DNA from: Aphelocoma coerulescens
Taxonomy: Eukaryota > Chordata > Aves > Passeriformes > Corvidae
Direction: 5' to 3'
Assembly: GCF_041296385.1 (NCBI RefSeq)
Contig: NC_091034.1
Span: 62,001-126,000, forward strand
Length of the DNA: 64,000 bases
Shown here: positions 24,503-39,000 of the stretch, piece by piece
Numbering within the stretch: the stretch's first letter is position 1
Layout of the letters: each line of letters starts with the position of its first letter
Position numbers and translations under genes: made by a program
The notes under the pieces: model-generated
Seen by the model: the letters and a program-made list of their open reading frames with translations, nothing else
What the model was told of the DNA's origin: nothing
Database searches by the model: none

Positions 24503-27500
24503 AACCCCCCTAAATCTCCTCAGGACCCCTGCAAAGCCACCCCTTAGCCCTGCCCATTTCCCCTTTAGCCCCGCCCCCTCCCGGCCCTGCCGACCCAAAT
24601 TCCCCCCCAAAAACCCCCCAAAACCCCCAAAATTCCAAAAAAAAACCCCCCAGAGACCCCCAAAAATCCCCTTAAAGACCCAAAATTCCCAAATAAAAGC
24701 CCCAAACCCCCTAAATCTCCTCAGGACCCCTGCAAAGCCACCCCTTAGCCCCGCCCATTTCCCCTTTAGCCCCGCCCCCTCCCGGCCCTGCCGACCCAAA
24801 TTCCCCCCCAAAACCCCCCCAAAACCCCCAAAATTCCAAAAAAAACCCTCCCAGAGACCCCCAAAAATCCCCTTAAAGACCCAAAATTCCCAAATAAAAG
24901 CCCCAAACCCCCTAAATCTCCTCAGGACCCCTGCAAATCCACCCCTTACCCCACCCACTCCCCCCTCTAGCCCCACCCATTTCCCCTTTAGCCCCGCCCC
25001 CTCCCGGCCCTGCCGACCCAAATTCCCCCCCAAAACCCCCCCAAAACCCCCAAAATTCCAAAAAAAAACCCCCCAGAGACCCCCAAAAATCCCCTTAAAG
25101 ACCCAAAATTCCCAAATAAAAGCCCCAAACCCCCTAAATCTCCTCAGGACCCCTGCAAATCCACCCCTTACCCCACCCACTCCCCCTCTAGCCCCACCCA
25201 TTTCCCCTTTAGCCCCGCCCCCTCCCGGCCCTGCCGACCCAAATTCCCCCCCAAAACCCCCCCAAAACCCCCCAAAATTCCAAAAAAAAAACCCCCAGAG
25301 ACCCCCAAAAATCCCCTTAAAGACCCAAAATTCCCAAATAAAAGCCCCAAACCCCCTAAATCTCCTCAGGACCCCTGCAAATCCACCCCTTAGCCCCGCC
25401 CATTTCCCCTTTAGCCCCGCCCCCTCCCGGCCCTGCCGACCCAAATTCCCCCCCAAAAACCCCCCAAAACCACCAAAATTCCAAAAAAAAAACCCCCAGA
25501 GACCCCCAAAAATCCCCTTAAAGACCCAAAATTCCCAAATAAAAGCCCCAAACCCCCTAAATCTCCTCAGGACCCCTGCAAAGCCACCCCTTAGCCCCGC
25601 CCATTTCCCCTTTAGCCCCGCCCCCTCCCGGCCCTGCCGACCCAAATTCCCCCCCAAAAACCCCCCAAAACCCCCAAAATTCCAAAAAAAAACCCCCCCA
25701 GAGACCCCCAAAAATCCCCTTAAAGACCCAAAATTCCCAAATAAAAGCCCCAAACCCCCTAAATCTCCTCAGGACCCCTGCAAAGCCACCCCTTAGCCCC
25801 GCCCACTCCCCCTCTAGCTCTGCCCATTTCCCCTTTAGCCCCGCCCCCTCCCGGCCCTGCCGACCCAAATTCCCCCCCAAAAACCCCCCAAAACCCCCAA
25901 AATTCCAAAAAAAAAACCCCCCAGAGACCCCCAAAAATCCCCTTAAAGACCCAAAATTCCCAAATAAAAGCCCCAAACCCCCTAAATCTCCTTAGGACCC
26001 CTGCAAAGCCACCCCTTAGCCCCGCCCATTTCCCCTTTAGCCCCGCCCCCTCCCGGCCCTGCCGACCCACATTCCCCCCCAAAAACCCCCCAAAACCCCC
26101 AAAATTCCAAAAAAAAACCCCCAGAGACCCCCAAAAATCCCCTTAAAGACCCAAAATTCCCAAATAAAAGCCCCAAACCCCCTAAATCTCCTCAGGACCC
26201 CTGCAAAGCCACCCCTTAGCCCCGCCCATTTCCCCTTTAGCCCCGCCCCCTCCCGGCCCTGCCGACCCAAATTCCCCCCCAAAAACCCCCCAAAACCCCC
26301 AAAATTCCAAAAAAAAACCCCCCAGAGACCCCCAAAAATCCCCTTAAAGACCCAAAATTCCCAAATAAAAGCCCCAAACCCCCTAAATCTCCTCAGGACC
26401 CCTGCAAAGCCACCCCTTAGCCCCGCCCACTCCCCCTCTAGCCCCGCCCATTTCCCCTTTAGCCCCGCCCCCTCCCGGCCCTGCCGACCCAAATTCCCCC
26501 CCAAAAACCTCCCAAAACCCCCAAAATTCCAAAAAAAAACCCCCCAGAGACCCCCAAAAATCCCCTTGAAGACCCAAAATTCCCAAATAAAAGCCCCACA
26601 CCCCCTAAATCTCCTCAGGACCCCTGCAAAGCCACCCCTTAGCCCCGCCCACTCCCCCTCTAGCCCCGCCCATTTCCCCTTTAGCCCCGCCCCCTCCGGC
26701 CCTGCCGACCCAAATTCCCCCCAAAAAACCCCCCAAACCCCCCAAAATTCCAAAAAAAACCATCCCAGAGACCCCCAAAAATCCCCTTAAAGACCCAAAA
26801 TTCCCAAATAAAAGCCCCAAACCCCCTAAATCTCCTCAGGACCCCTGCAAAGCCACCCCTTAGCCCCGCCCACTCCCCCTTTAGCCCTGCCCATTTCCCC
26901 TTTAGCCCCGCCCCCTCCCGGCCCTGCCGACCCAAATTCCCCCCCAAAAACCCCCCAAAACCCCCAAAATTCCAAAAAAACCCCCCCAGAGACCCCCAAA
27001 AATCCCCTTAAAGACCCAAAATTCCCAAATAAAAGCCCCAAACCCCCTAAATCTCCTCAGGACCCCTGCAAAGCCACCCCTTAGCCCCGCCCACTCCCCC
27101 TCTAGCCCCGCCCACTCCCCCTCTAGCCCCGCCCCCTCCCGGCCCTGCCGACCCAAATTCCCCCAAAACCCCCCAAAACCCCCAAAATTCCAAAAAAAAA
27201 CCCCCCAGAGACCCCCAAAAATCCCCTTAAAGACCCAAAATTCCCAAATAAAAGCTCCAAACCCCCTAAATCTGCTCAGGACCCCACCAAAGCCACCCCT
27301 TAGCCCCGCCCATTTCCCCCTTTAGCCCCGCCCCCTCCCGGCCCTGCCGACCCAAATTCCCCCCCAAAAACCCCCCAAAACCCCCAAAATTCAAAAAAAA
27401 AACCCCCCCAGAGACCCCCAAAAATCCCCTTAAAGACCCAAAATTCCCAAATAAAAGCCCCAAACCCCCTAAATCTCCTCAGGACCCCTGCAAAGCCACC

Positions 27501-30416
27501 CCTTAGCCCCGCCCACTCCCCCTCTAGCCCCGCCCATTTCCCCTTTAGCCCCGCCCCCTCCCGGCCCTGCCGACCCAAATTCCCCCCCAAAAACCTCCCA
27601 AAACCCCCAAAATTCCAAAAAAAACCCCCCCAGAGACCCCCAAAAATCCCCTTAAAGACCCAAAATTCCCAAATAAAAGCCCCAAACCCCCTAAATCTCC
27701 TCAGGACCCCTGCAAAGCCACCCCTTAGCCCCGCCCATTTCCCCTCTAGCCCCGCCCATTTCCCCTTTAGCCCCGCCCCCTCCCGGCCCTGCCGACCCAA
27801 ATTCCCCCCCAAAAACCCCCTAAAACCCCCAAAATTCCAAAAAAAACCCTCCCAGAGACCCCCAAAAATCCCCTTAAAGACCCAAAATTCCCAAATAAAA
27901 GCCCCAAACCCCCTAAATCTCCTCAGGACCCCTGCAAAGCCACCCCTTAGCCCCGCCCACTCCCCCTTAGCCCCGCCCACTCCCCCTTTAGCCCCGCCCC
28001 CTCCGGCCCTGCCGACCCAAATTCCCCCCCAAAAACCCCCAAAACCCCCAAAATTCCAAAAATAACCCTCCCAGAGACCCCCAAAAATCCCCTTAAAGAC
28101 CCAAAATTCCCAAATAAAAGCCCCAAACCCCCTAAATCTCCTCAGGACCCCTGCAAAGCCACCCCTTACCCCACCCACTCCCCCTCTAGCCCCACCCATT
28201 TCCCCTTTAGCCCCGCCCCCTCCCGGCCCTGCCGACCCAAATTCCCCCCCAAAACCCCCCCAAAACCCCCAAAATTCCAAAAAAAAACCCCCCAGAGACC
28301 CCCAAAAATCCCCTTAAAGACCCAAAATTCCCAAATAAAAGCCCCAAACCCCCTAAATCTCCTCAGGACCCCTGCAAATCCACCCCTTAGCCCCGCCCAT
28401 TTCCCCTCTAGCCCCGCCCCCTCCCGGCCCTGCCGACCCAAATTCCCCCCCAAAAACCCCCCAAAACCACCAAAATTCCAAAAAAAAAACCCCCAGAGAC
28501 CCCCAAAAATCCCCTTAAAGACCCAAAATTCCCAAATAAAAGCCCCAAACCCCCTAAATCTCCTCAGGACCCCTGCAAAGCCACCCCTTAGCCCCGCCCA
28601 TTTCCCCTTTAGCCCCACCCCCTCCCGGCCCTGCCGACCCAAATTCCCCCCCCAAAAACCCCCCAAAACCCCCAAAATTCCAAAAAAAACCCCCCCAGAG
28701 ACCCCCAAAAATCCCCTTAAAGACCCAAAATTCCCAAATAAAAGCCCCAAACCCCCTAAATCTCCTCAGGACCCCTGCAAAGCCACCCCTTAGCCCCGCC
28801 CACTCCCCCTCTAGCCCCGCCCATTTCCCCTCTAGCCCCGCCCCCTCCCGGCCCTGCCGACCCAAATTCCCCCCAAAAACCCCCCCAAACCCCCAAAATT
28901 CAAAAAAAAAACCCCCCAGAGACCCCCAAAAATCCCCTTAAAGACCCAAAATTCCCAAATAAAAGCCCCAAACCCCCTAAATCTCCTCAGGACCCCTGCA
29001 AAGCCACCCCTTAGCCCCGCCCATTTCCCCTTTAGCCCCGCCCCCTCCCGGCCCTGCCGACCCAAATTCCCCCCCAAAAACCCCCCAAAACCCCCAAAAT
29101 TCCAAAAAAAAACCCCCCAGAGACCCCCAAAAATCCCCTTAAAGACCCAAAATTCCCAAATAAAAGCCCCAAACCCCCTAAATCTCCTCAGGACCCCTGC
29201 AAAGCCACTACTTAGCCCCGCCCATTTCCCCTCTAGCCCCGCCCCCTCCCGGCCCTGCCGACCCAAATTCCCCCCCAAAAACCCCCCAAAACCCCCAAAA
29301 TTCAAAAAAAAACCCCCCAGAGACCCCCAAAAATCCCCTTAAAGACCCAAAATTCCCAAATAAAAGCCCCAAACCCCCTAAATCTCCTCAGGACCCCTGC
29401 AAAGCCACCCCTTAGCCCCGCCCATTTCCCCTTTAGCCCCGCCCCCTCCCGGCCCTGCCGACCCAAATTCCCCCCCAAAAACCCCCTAAAACCCCCAAAA
29501 TTCCAAAAAAAACCCTCCCAGAGACCCCCAAAAATCCCCTTAAAGACCCAAAATTCCCAAATAAAAGCCCCAAACCCCCTAAATCTCCTCAGGACCCCTG
29601 CAAAGCCACCCCTTAGCCCCGCCCACTCCCCCTTAGCCCCGCCCACTCCCCCTTTAGCCCCGCCCCCTCCCGGCCCTGCCGACCCAAATTCCCCCCCAAA
29701 ACCCCCCCAAAACCCCCAAAATTCCAAAAAAAAACCCCCCAGAGACCCCCAAAAATCCCCTTAAAGACCCAAAATTCCCAAATAAAAGCCCCAAACCCCC
29801 TAAATCTCCTCAGGACCCCTGCAAAGCCACCCCTTAGCCCCGCCCATTTCCCCTTTAGCCCCGCCCCCTCCCGGCCCTGCCGACTCCAATTCCCCCCCAA
29901 AAACCCCCCAAAACCCCCAAAATTCCAAAAAAAAACCCTCCAGAGACCCCCAAAAATCCCCTTAAAGACCCAAAATTCCCAAATAAAAGCCCCAAACCCC
30001 CTAAATCTCCTCAGGACCCCTGCAAAGCCACACCTTAGCCCCGCCCATTTCCCCTCTAGCCCCGCCCCCTCCCGGCCCTGCCGACCCAAATTCCCCCCCA
30101 AAAACCCCCCAAAACCCCCAAAATTCCAAAAAAAACCCCCCCAAAGACCCCCAAAAATCCCCTTAAAGACCCAAAATTCCCAAATAAAAGCCCCAAACCC
30201 CCTAAATCTCCTCAGGACCCCTGCAAAGCCACCCCTTAGCCCCGCCCACTCCCCCTCTAGCCCCGCCCATTTCCCCTTTAGCCCCGCCCCCTCCCGGCCC
30301 TGCCGACCCAGATTCCCCCCCAAAAACCCCCCAAAACCCCCAAAATTCCAAAAAAAAACCCCCCAGAGACCCCCAAAAATCCCCTTGAAGACCCAAAATT
30401 CCCAAATAAAAGCCCC
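24503..30416 (+). repeat. Higher-order repeat, central domain, copy 2 (5914 bp)
   Basis: From about 27.27 kb on, this copy matches the previous one at a constant offset of 5914 bp. Markers are 21360/27274, a rare T in the A run at 22149/28063, 23295/29209, and 24503/30417. A constant offset over 3 kb, including private variants, indicates a recent tandem duplication. Near 20.4-21.4 versus 26.6-27.3 kb, this copy is one monomer shorter. Confidence 0.8.
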
Positions 30417-33400
30417 AACCCCCCTAAATCTCCTCAGGACCCCTGCAAAGCCACCCCTTAGCCCTGCCCATTTCCCCTTTAGCCCCGCCCCCTCCCGGCC
30501 CTGCCGACCCAAATTCCCCCCCAAAAACCCCCCAAAACCCCCAAAATTCCAAAAAAAAACCCCCCAGAGACCCCCAAAAATCCCCTTAAAGACCCAAAAT
30601 TCCCAAATAAAAGCCCCAAACCCCCTAAATCTCCTCAGGACCCCTGCAAAGCCACCCCTTAGCCCCGCCCATTTCCCCTTTAGCCCCGCCCCCTCCCGGC
30701 CCTGCCGACCCAAATTCCCCCCCAAAACCCCCCCAAAACCCCCAAAATTCCAAAAAAAACCCTCCCAGAGACCCCCAAAAATCCCCTTAAAGACCCAAAA
30801 TTCCCAAATAAAAGCCCCAAACCCCCTAAATCTCCTCAGGACCCCTGCAAATCCACCCCTTACCCCACCCACTCCCCCTCTAGCCCCACCCATTTCCCCT
30901 TTAGCCCCGCCCCCTCCCGGCCCTGCCGACCCAAATTCCCCCCCAAAACCCCCCCAAAACCCCCAAAATTCCAAAAAAAAACCCCCCAGAGACCCCCAAA
31001 AATCCCCTTAAAGACCCAAAATTCCCAAATAAAAGCCCCAAACCCCCTAAATCTCCTCAGGACCCCTGCAAATCCACCCCTTAGCCCCGCCCATTTCCCC
31101 TTTAGCCCCGCCCCCTCCCGGCCCTGCCGACCCAAATTCCCCCCCAAAAACCCCCCAAAACCACCAAAATTCCAAAAAAAAAAACCCCCAGAGACCCCCA
31201 AAAATCCCCTTAAAGACCCAAAATTCCCAAATAAAAGCCCCAAACCCCCTAAATCTCCTCAGGACCCCTGCAAAGCCACCCCTTAGCCCCGCCCATTTCC
31301 CCTTTAGCCCCGCCCCCTCCCGGCCCTGCCGACCCAAATTCCCCCCCAAAAACCCCCCAAAACCCCCAAAATTCCAAAAAAAACCCCCCCAGAGACCCCC
31401 AAAAATCCCCTTAAAGACCCAAAATTCCCAAATAAAAGCCCCAAACCCCCTAAATCTCCTCAGGACCCCTGCAAAGCCACCCCTTAGCCCCGCCCACTCC
31501 CCCTCTAGCCCCGCCCATTTCCCCTTTAGCCCCGCCCCCTCCCGGCCCTGCCGACCCAAATTCCCCCCCAAAAACCCCCCAAAACCCCCAAAATTCCAAA
31601 AAAAAACCCCCCAGAGACCCCCAAAAATCCCCTTAAAGACCCAAAATTCCCAAATAAAAGCCCCAAACCCCCTAAATCTCCTTAGGACCCCTGCAAAGCC
31701 ACCCCTTAGCCCCGCCCATTTCCCCTTTAGCCCCGCCCCCTCCCGGCCCTGCCGACCCACATTCCCCCCCAAAAACCCCCCAAAACCCCCAAAATTCAAA
31801 AAAAAAACCCCCCAGAGACCCCCAAAAATCCCCTTAAAGACCCAAAATTCCCAAATAAAAGCCCCAAACCCCCTAAATCTCCTCAGGACCCCTGCAAAGC
31901 CACCCCTTAGCCCCGCCCATTTCCCCTTTAGCCCCGCCCCCTCCCGGCCCTGCCGACCCAAATTCCCCCCCAAAAACCCCCCAAAACCCCCAAAATTCCA
32001 AAAAAAAACCCCGCAGAGACCCCCAAAAATCCCCTTAAAGACCCAAAATTCCCAAATAAAAGCCCCAAACCCCCTAAATCTCCTCAGGACCCCTGCAAAG
32101 CCACCCCTTAGCCCCGCCCACTCCCCCTCTAGCCCCGCCCATTTCCCCTTTAGCCCCGCCCCCTCCCGGCCCTGCCGACCCAAATTCCCCCCCAAAAACC
32201 TCCCAAAACCCCCAAAATTCCAAAAAAAAACCCCCCAGAGACCCCCAAAAATCCCCTTGAAGACCCAAAATTCCCAAATAAAAGCCCCACACCCCCTAAA
32301 TCTCCTCAGGACCCCTGCAAAGCCACCCCTTAGCCCCACCCACTCCCCCTCTAGCCCCGCCCATTTCCCCTTTAGCCCCGCCCCCTCCCGGCCCTGCCGA
32401 CCCAAATTCCCCCCAAAACCCCCCAAAACCCCCAAAATTCCAAAAAAAAACCCCCCAGAGACCCCCAAAAATCCCCTTAAAGACCCAAAATTCCCAAATA
32501 AAAGCTCCAAACCCCCTAAATCTGCTCAGGACCCCACCAAAGCCACCCCTTAGCCCCGCCCATTTCCCCTTTAGCCCCGCCCCCTCCCGGCCCTGCCGAC
32601 CCAAATTCCCCCCCAAAAACCCCCCAAAACCCCCAAAATTCAAAAAAAAAACCCCCCAGAGACCCCCAAAAATCCCCTTAAAGACCCAAAATTCCCAAAT
32701 AAAAGCCCCAAACCCCCTAAATCTCCTCAGGACCCCTGCAAAGCCACCCCTTAGCCCCGCCCACTCCCCCTCTAGCCCCGCCCATTTCCCCTTTAGCCCC
32801 GCCCCCTCCCGGCCCTGCCGACCCAAATTCCCCCCCAAAAACCCCCCAAAACCCCCAAAATTCCAAAAAAACCCCCCCCAGAGACCCCCAAAAATCCCCT
32901 TAAAGACCCAAAATTCCCAAATAAAAGCCCCAAACCCCCTAAATCTCCTCAGGACCCCTGCAAAGCCACCCCTTAGCCCCGCCCATTTCCCCCTTAGCCC
33001 CGCCCATTTCCCCTTTAGCCCCGCCCCCTCCCGGCCCTGCCGACCCAAATTCCCCCCCAAAAACCCCCTAAAACCCCCAAAATTCCAAAAAAAACCCTCC
33101 CAGAGACCCCCAAAAATCCCCTTAAAGACCCAAAATTCCCAAATAAAAGCCCCAAACCCCCTAAATCTCCTCAGGACCCCTGCAAAGCCACCCCTTAGCC
33201 CCGCCCACTCCCCCTTAGCCCCGCCCACTCCCCCTTTAGCCCCGCCCCCTCCCGGCCCTGCCGACCCAAATTCCCCCCCAAAAACCCCCCAAAACCCCCA
33301 AAATTCCAAAAAAAAACCCCCCAGAGACCCCCAAAAATCCCCTTAAAGACCCAAAATTCCCAAATAAAAGCCCCAAACCCCCTAAATCTCCTCAGGACCC

Positions 33401-36071
33401 CTGCAAATCCACCCCTTAGCCCCGCCCATTTCCCCTCTAGCCCCGCCCCCTCCCGGCCCTGCCGACCCAAATTCCCCCCCAAAAACCCCCCAAAACCACC
33501 AAAATTCCAAAAAAAAAACCCCCAGAGACCCCCAAAAATCCCCTTAAAGACCCAAAATTCCCAAATAAAAGCCCCAAACCCCCTAAATCTCCTCAGGACC
33601 CCTGCAAAGCCACCCCTTAGCCCCGCCCATTTCCCCTTTAGCCCCACCCCCTCCCGGCCCTGCCGACCCAAATTCCCCCCCAAAAACCCCCCAAAACCCC
33701 CAAAATTCCAAAAAAAACCCCCCCAGAGACCCCCAAAAATCCCCTTAAAGACCCAAAATTCCCAAATAAAAGCCCCAAACCCCCTAAATCTCCTCAGGAC
33801 CCCTGCAAAGCCACCCCTTAGCCCCGCCCACTCCCCCTCTAGCCCCGCCCATTTCCCCTCTAGCCCCGCCCCCTCCCGGCCCTGCCGACCCAAATTCCCC
33901 CCCAAAAACCCCCCCAAACCCCCAAAATTCAAAAAAAAAACCCCCCAGAGACCCCCAAAAATCCCCTTAAAGACCCAAAATTCCCAAATAAAAGCCCCAA
34001 ACCCCCTAAATCTCCTCAGGACCCCTGCAAAGCCACCCCTTAGCCCCGCCCATTTCCCCTTTAGCCCCGCCCCCTCCCGGCCCTGCCGACCCAAATTCCC
34101 CCCCAAAAACCCCCCAAAACCCCCAAAATTCCAAAAAAAAACCCCCCAGAGACCCCCAAAAATCCCCTTAAAGACCCAAAATTCCCAAATAAAAGCCCCA
34201 AACCCCCTAAATCTCCTCAGGACCCCTGCAAAGCCACTACTTAGCCCCGCCCATTTCCCCTCTAGCCCCGCCCCCTCCCGGCCCTGCCGACCCAAATTCC
34301 CCCCCAAAAACCCCCCAAAACCCCCAAAATTCAAAAAAAAACCCCCCAGAGACCCCCAAAAATCCCCTTAAAGACCCAAAATTCCCAAATAAAAGCCCCA
34401 AACCCCCTAAATCTCCTCAGGACCCCTGCAAAGCCACCCCTTAGCCCCGCCCATTTCCCCCTTAGCCCCGCCCATTTCCCCTTTAGCCCCGCCCCCTCCC
34501 GGCCCTGCCGACCCAAATTCCCCCCCAAAAACCCCCTAAAACCCCCAAAATTCCAAAAAAAAACCCTCCCAGAGACCCCCAAAAATCCCCTTAAAGACCC
34601 AAAATTCCCAAATAAAAGCCCCAAACCCCCTAAATCTCCTCAGGACCCCTGCAAAGCCACCCCTTAGCCCCGCCCACTCCCCCTTAGCCCCGCCCACTCC
34701 CCCTTTAGCCCCGCCCCCTCCCGGCCCTGCCGACCCAAATTCCCCCCCAAAAACCCCCCAAAACCCCCAAAATTCCAAAAAAAAACCCTCCCAGAGACCC
34801 CCAAAAATCCCCTTAAAGACCCAAAATTCCCAAATAAAAGCCCCAAACCCCCTAAATCTCCTCAGGACCCCTGCAAAGCCACCCCTTACCCCACCCACTC
34901 CCCCTCTAGCCCCACCCATTTCCCCTTTAGCCCCGCCCCCTCCCGGCCCTGCCGACCCAAATTCCCCCCCAAAACCCCCCCAAAACCCCCAAAATTCCAA
35001 AAAAAAACCCCCCAGAGACCCCCAAAAATCCCCTTAAAGACCCAAAATTCCCAAATAAAAGCCCCAAACCCCCTAAATCTCCTCAGGACCCCTGCAAAGC
35101 CACCCCTTAGCCCCGCCCATTTCCCCTTTAGCCCCGCCCCCTCCCGGCCCTGCCGACCCAAATTCCCCCCCAAAAACCCCCCAAAACCCCCAAAATTCCA
35201 AAAAAAAACCCTCCAGAGACCCCCAAAAATCCCCTTAAAGACCCAAAATTCCCAAATAAAAGCCCCAAACCCCCTAAATCTCCTCAGGACCCCTGCAAAG
35301 CCACACCTTAGCCCCGCCCATTTCCCCTCTAGCCCCGCCCCCTCCCGGCCCTGCCGACCCAAATTCCCCCCCAAAAACCCCCCAAAACCCCCAAAATTCC
35401 AAAAAAAACCCCCCCAGAGACCCCCAAAAATCCCCTTAAAGACCCAAAATTCCCAAATAAAAGCCCCAATCCCCCTAAATCTCCTCAGGACCCCTGCAAA
35501 GCCACACCTTAGCCCCGCCCATTTCCCCTTTAGCCCCGCCCCCTCCCGGCCCTGCCGACCCAGATTCCCCCCCAAAACCCCCAAAATTCCAAAAAAAAAC
35601 CCCCCAGAGACCCCCAAAAATCCCCTTAAAGACCCAAAATTCCCAAATAAAAGCCCCAAACCACCTAAATCTCCTCAGGACCCCTGCAAAGCCACCCCTT
35701 AGCCCCGCCCATTTCCCCTTTAGCCCCGCCCCCTCCCGGCCCTGCCGACCCAAATTCCCCCCCAAAAACCCCCAAAATTCCAAAAAAAAACACCCCCAAA
35801 GACCCCCAAAAATCCCCTTAAAGACCCAAAATTCCCAAATAAAAGCCCCAAACCCCCTAAATCTCCTCAGGACCCCTGCAAAGCCACCCCTTAGCCCCGC
35901 CCACTCCCCCTCTAGCCCCGCCCATTTCCCCTTTAGCCCCGCCCCCTCCCGGCCCTGCCGACCCAGATTCCCCCCCAAAAACCCCCCAAAACCCCCAAAA
36001 TTCCAAAAAAAAACCCCCCAGAGACCCCCAAAAATCCCCTTGAAGACCCAAAATTCCCAAATAAAAGCCCC
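30417..36071 (+). repeat. Higher-order repeat, central domain, copy 3 (5655 bp)
   Basis: It is bounded by the same CCCCAACCCCCC variant monomers at 30417 and 36072. It contains the TCTGCTCAGG marker at 32524 and the ACTACTTAG marker at 34238. Relative to copy 2, it has lost one 223-bp monomer near 31.0 kb (offset falls from 5914 to 5691), plus further monomer-scale changes. Confidence 0.7.
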
Positions 36072-39000
36072 AACCCCCCTAAATCTCCTCAGGACCCCTG
36101 CAAAGCCACCCCTTAGCCCTGCCCATTTCCCCTTTAGCCCCGCCCCCTCCCGGCCCTGCCGACCCAAATTCCCCCCCAAAAACCCCCCAAAACCCCCAAA
36201 ATTCCAAAAAAAAACCCCCCAGAGACCCCCAAAAATCCCCTTAAAGACCCAAAATTCCCAAATAAAAGCCCCAAACCCCCTAAATCTCCTCAGGACCCCT
36301 GCAAAGCCACCCCTTAGCCCCGCCCACTCCCCCTTAGCCCCGCCCATTTCCCCTTTAGCCCCGCCCCCTCCCGGCCCTGCCGACCCAAATTCCCCCCCAA
36401 AACCCCCCCAAAACCCCCAAAATTCCAAAAAAAACCCTCCCAGAGACCCCCAAAAATCCCCTTAAAGACCCAAAATTCCCAAATAAAAGCCCCAAACCCC
36501 CTAAATCTCCTCAGGACCCCTGCAAAGCCACCCCTTAGCCCCGCCCATTTCCCCTTTAGCCCCGCCCCCTCCCGGCCCTGCCGACCCAAATTCCCCCCCA
36601 AAAACCCCCCAAAACCACCAAAATTCCAAAAAAAAAACCCCCAGAGACCCCCAAAAATCCCCTTAAAGACCCAAAATTCCCAAATAAAAGCCCCAAACCC
36701 CCTAAATCTCCTCAGGACCCCTGCAAAGCCACCCCTTAGCCCCGCCCATTTCCCCTTTAGCCCCGCCCCCTCCCGGCCCTGCCGACCCAAATTCCCCCCC
36801 AAAAACCCCCCAAAACCCCCAAAATTCCAAAAAAAAACCCCCCAGAGACCCCCAAAAATCCCCTTAAAGACCCAAAATTCCCAAATAAAAGCCCCAAACC
36901 CCCTAAATCTCCTTAGGACCCCTGCAAAGCCACCCCTTAGCCCCGCCCATTTCCCCTTTAGCCCCGCCCCCTCCCGGCCCTGCCGACCCACATTCCCCCC
37001 CAAAAACCCCCCAAAACCCCCAAAATTCAAAAAAAAACCCCCCAGAGACCCCAAAAAATCCCCTTAAAGACCCAAAATTCCCAAATAAAAGCCCCAAACC
37101 CCCTAAATCTCCTCAGGACCCCTGCAAAGCCACCCCTTAGCCCCGCCCATTTCCCCTTTAGCCCCGCCCCCTCCCGGCCCTGCCGACCCAAATTCCCCCC
37201 CAAAAACCCCCCAAAACCCCCAAAATTCCAAAAAAAAACCCCCCAGAGACCCCCAAAAATCCCCTTAAAGACCCAAAATTCCCAAATAAAAGCCCCAAAC
37301 CCCCTAAATCTCCTCAGGACCCCTGCAAAGCCACCCCTTAGCCCCGCCCACTCCCCCTCTAGCCCCGCCCATTTCCCCTTTAGCCCCGCCCCCTCCCGGC
37401 CCTGCCGACCCAAATTCCCCCCAAAAAACCCCCCAAACCCCCCAAAATTCCAAAAAAAACCATCCCAGAGACCCCCAAAAATCCCCTTAAAGACCCAAAA
37501 TTCCCAAATAAAAGCCCCAAACCCCCTAAATCTCCTCAGGACCCCTGCAAAGCCACCCCTTAGCCCCGCCCACTCCCCCTTTAGCCCTGCCCATTTCCCC
37601 TTTAGCCCCGCCCCCTCCCGGCCCTGCCGACCCAAATTCCCCCCCAAAAACCCCCCAAAACCCCCAAAATTCCAAAAAAAACCCCCCCAGAGACCCCCAA
37701 AAATCCCCTTAAAGACCCAAAATTCCCAAATAAAAGCCCCAAACCCCCTAAATCTCCTCAGGACCCCTGCAAATCCACCCCTTAGCCCCGCCCATTTCCC
37801 CTTTAGCCCCGCCCCCTCCCGGCCCTGCCGACCCAAATTCCCCCCCAAAAACCCCCCAAAACCCCCAAAATTCCAAAAAAAACCCCCCCAGAGACCCCCA
37901 AAAATCCCCTTAAAGACCCAACATTCCCAAATAAAAGCCCCAAACCCCCTAAATCTCCTCAGGACCCCTGCAAAGCCACCCCTTAGCCCCGCCCACTCCC
38001 CCTCTAGCCCCGCCCACTCCCCCTCTAGCCCCGCCCCCTCCCGGCCCTGCCGACCCAAATTCCCCCCAAAACCCCCCAAAACCCCCAAAATTCCAAAAAA
38101 AAACGCCCCAGAGACCCCCAAAAATCCCCTTAAAGACCCAAAATTCCCAAATAAAAGCTCCAAACCCCCTAAATCTGCTCAGGACCCCACCAAAGCCACC
38201 CCTTAGCCCCGCCCATTTCCCCTTTAGCCCCGCCCCCTCCCGGCCCTGCCGACCCAAATTCCCCCCCAAAAACCCCCCAAAACCCCCAAAATTCAAAAAA
38301 AAAACCCCCCAGAGACCCCCAAAAATCCCCTTAAAGACCCAAAATTCCCAAATAAAAGCCCCAAACCCCCTAAATCTCCTCAGGACCCCTGCAAAGCCAC
38401 CCCTTAGCCCCGCCCACTCCCCCTCTAGCCCCGCCCATTTCCCCTTTAGCCCCGCCCCCTCCCGGCCCTGCCGACCCAAATTCCCCCCCAAAAACCCCCC
38501 AAAACCCCCAAAATTCAAAAAAAAACCCCCCCAGAGACCCCCAAAAATCCCCTTAAAGACCCAAAATTCCCAAATAAAAGCCCCAAACCCCCTAAATCTC
38601 CTCAGGACCCCTGCAAAGCCACCCCTTAGCCCCGCCCATTTCCCCCTTAGCCCCGCCCATTTCCCCTCTAGCCCCGCCCCCTCCCGGCCCTGCCGACCCA
38701 AATTCCCCCCCAAAAACCCCCCAAAACCCCCAAAATTCCAAAAAAAAACCCCCCAGAGACCCTCAAAAATCCCCTTAAAGACCCAAAATTCCCAAATAAA
38801 AGCCCCAAACCCCCTAAATCTCCTCAGGACCCCTGCAAAGCCACCCCTTAGCCCCGCCCATTTCCCCCTTAGCCCCGCCCATTTCCCCTTTAGCCCCGCC
38901 CCCTCCTGGCCCTGCCGACCCAAATTTCCCCCCAAAACCCCCTAAAACCCCCAAAATTCCAAAAAAAAACGCCCCAGAGACCCCCAAAAATCCCCTTAAA

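Noticed and set aside
23699..25753. 684-codon minus-strand reading frame, and dozens like it, as protein-coding genes
   Set aside because: They are the satellite read in a stop-free frame. Composition is low complexity, frames start and stop wherever a monomer indel shifts phase, neighbouring copies are open in different frames, and there is no promoter, unique domain or codon signal.
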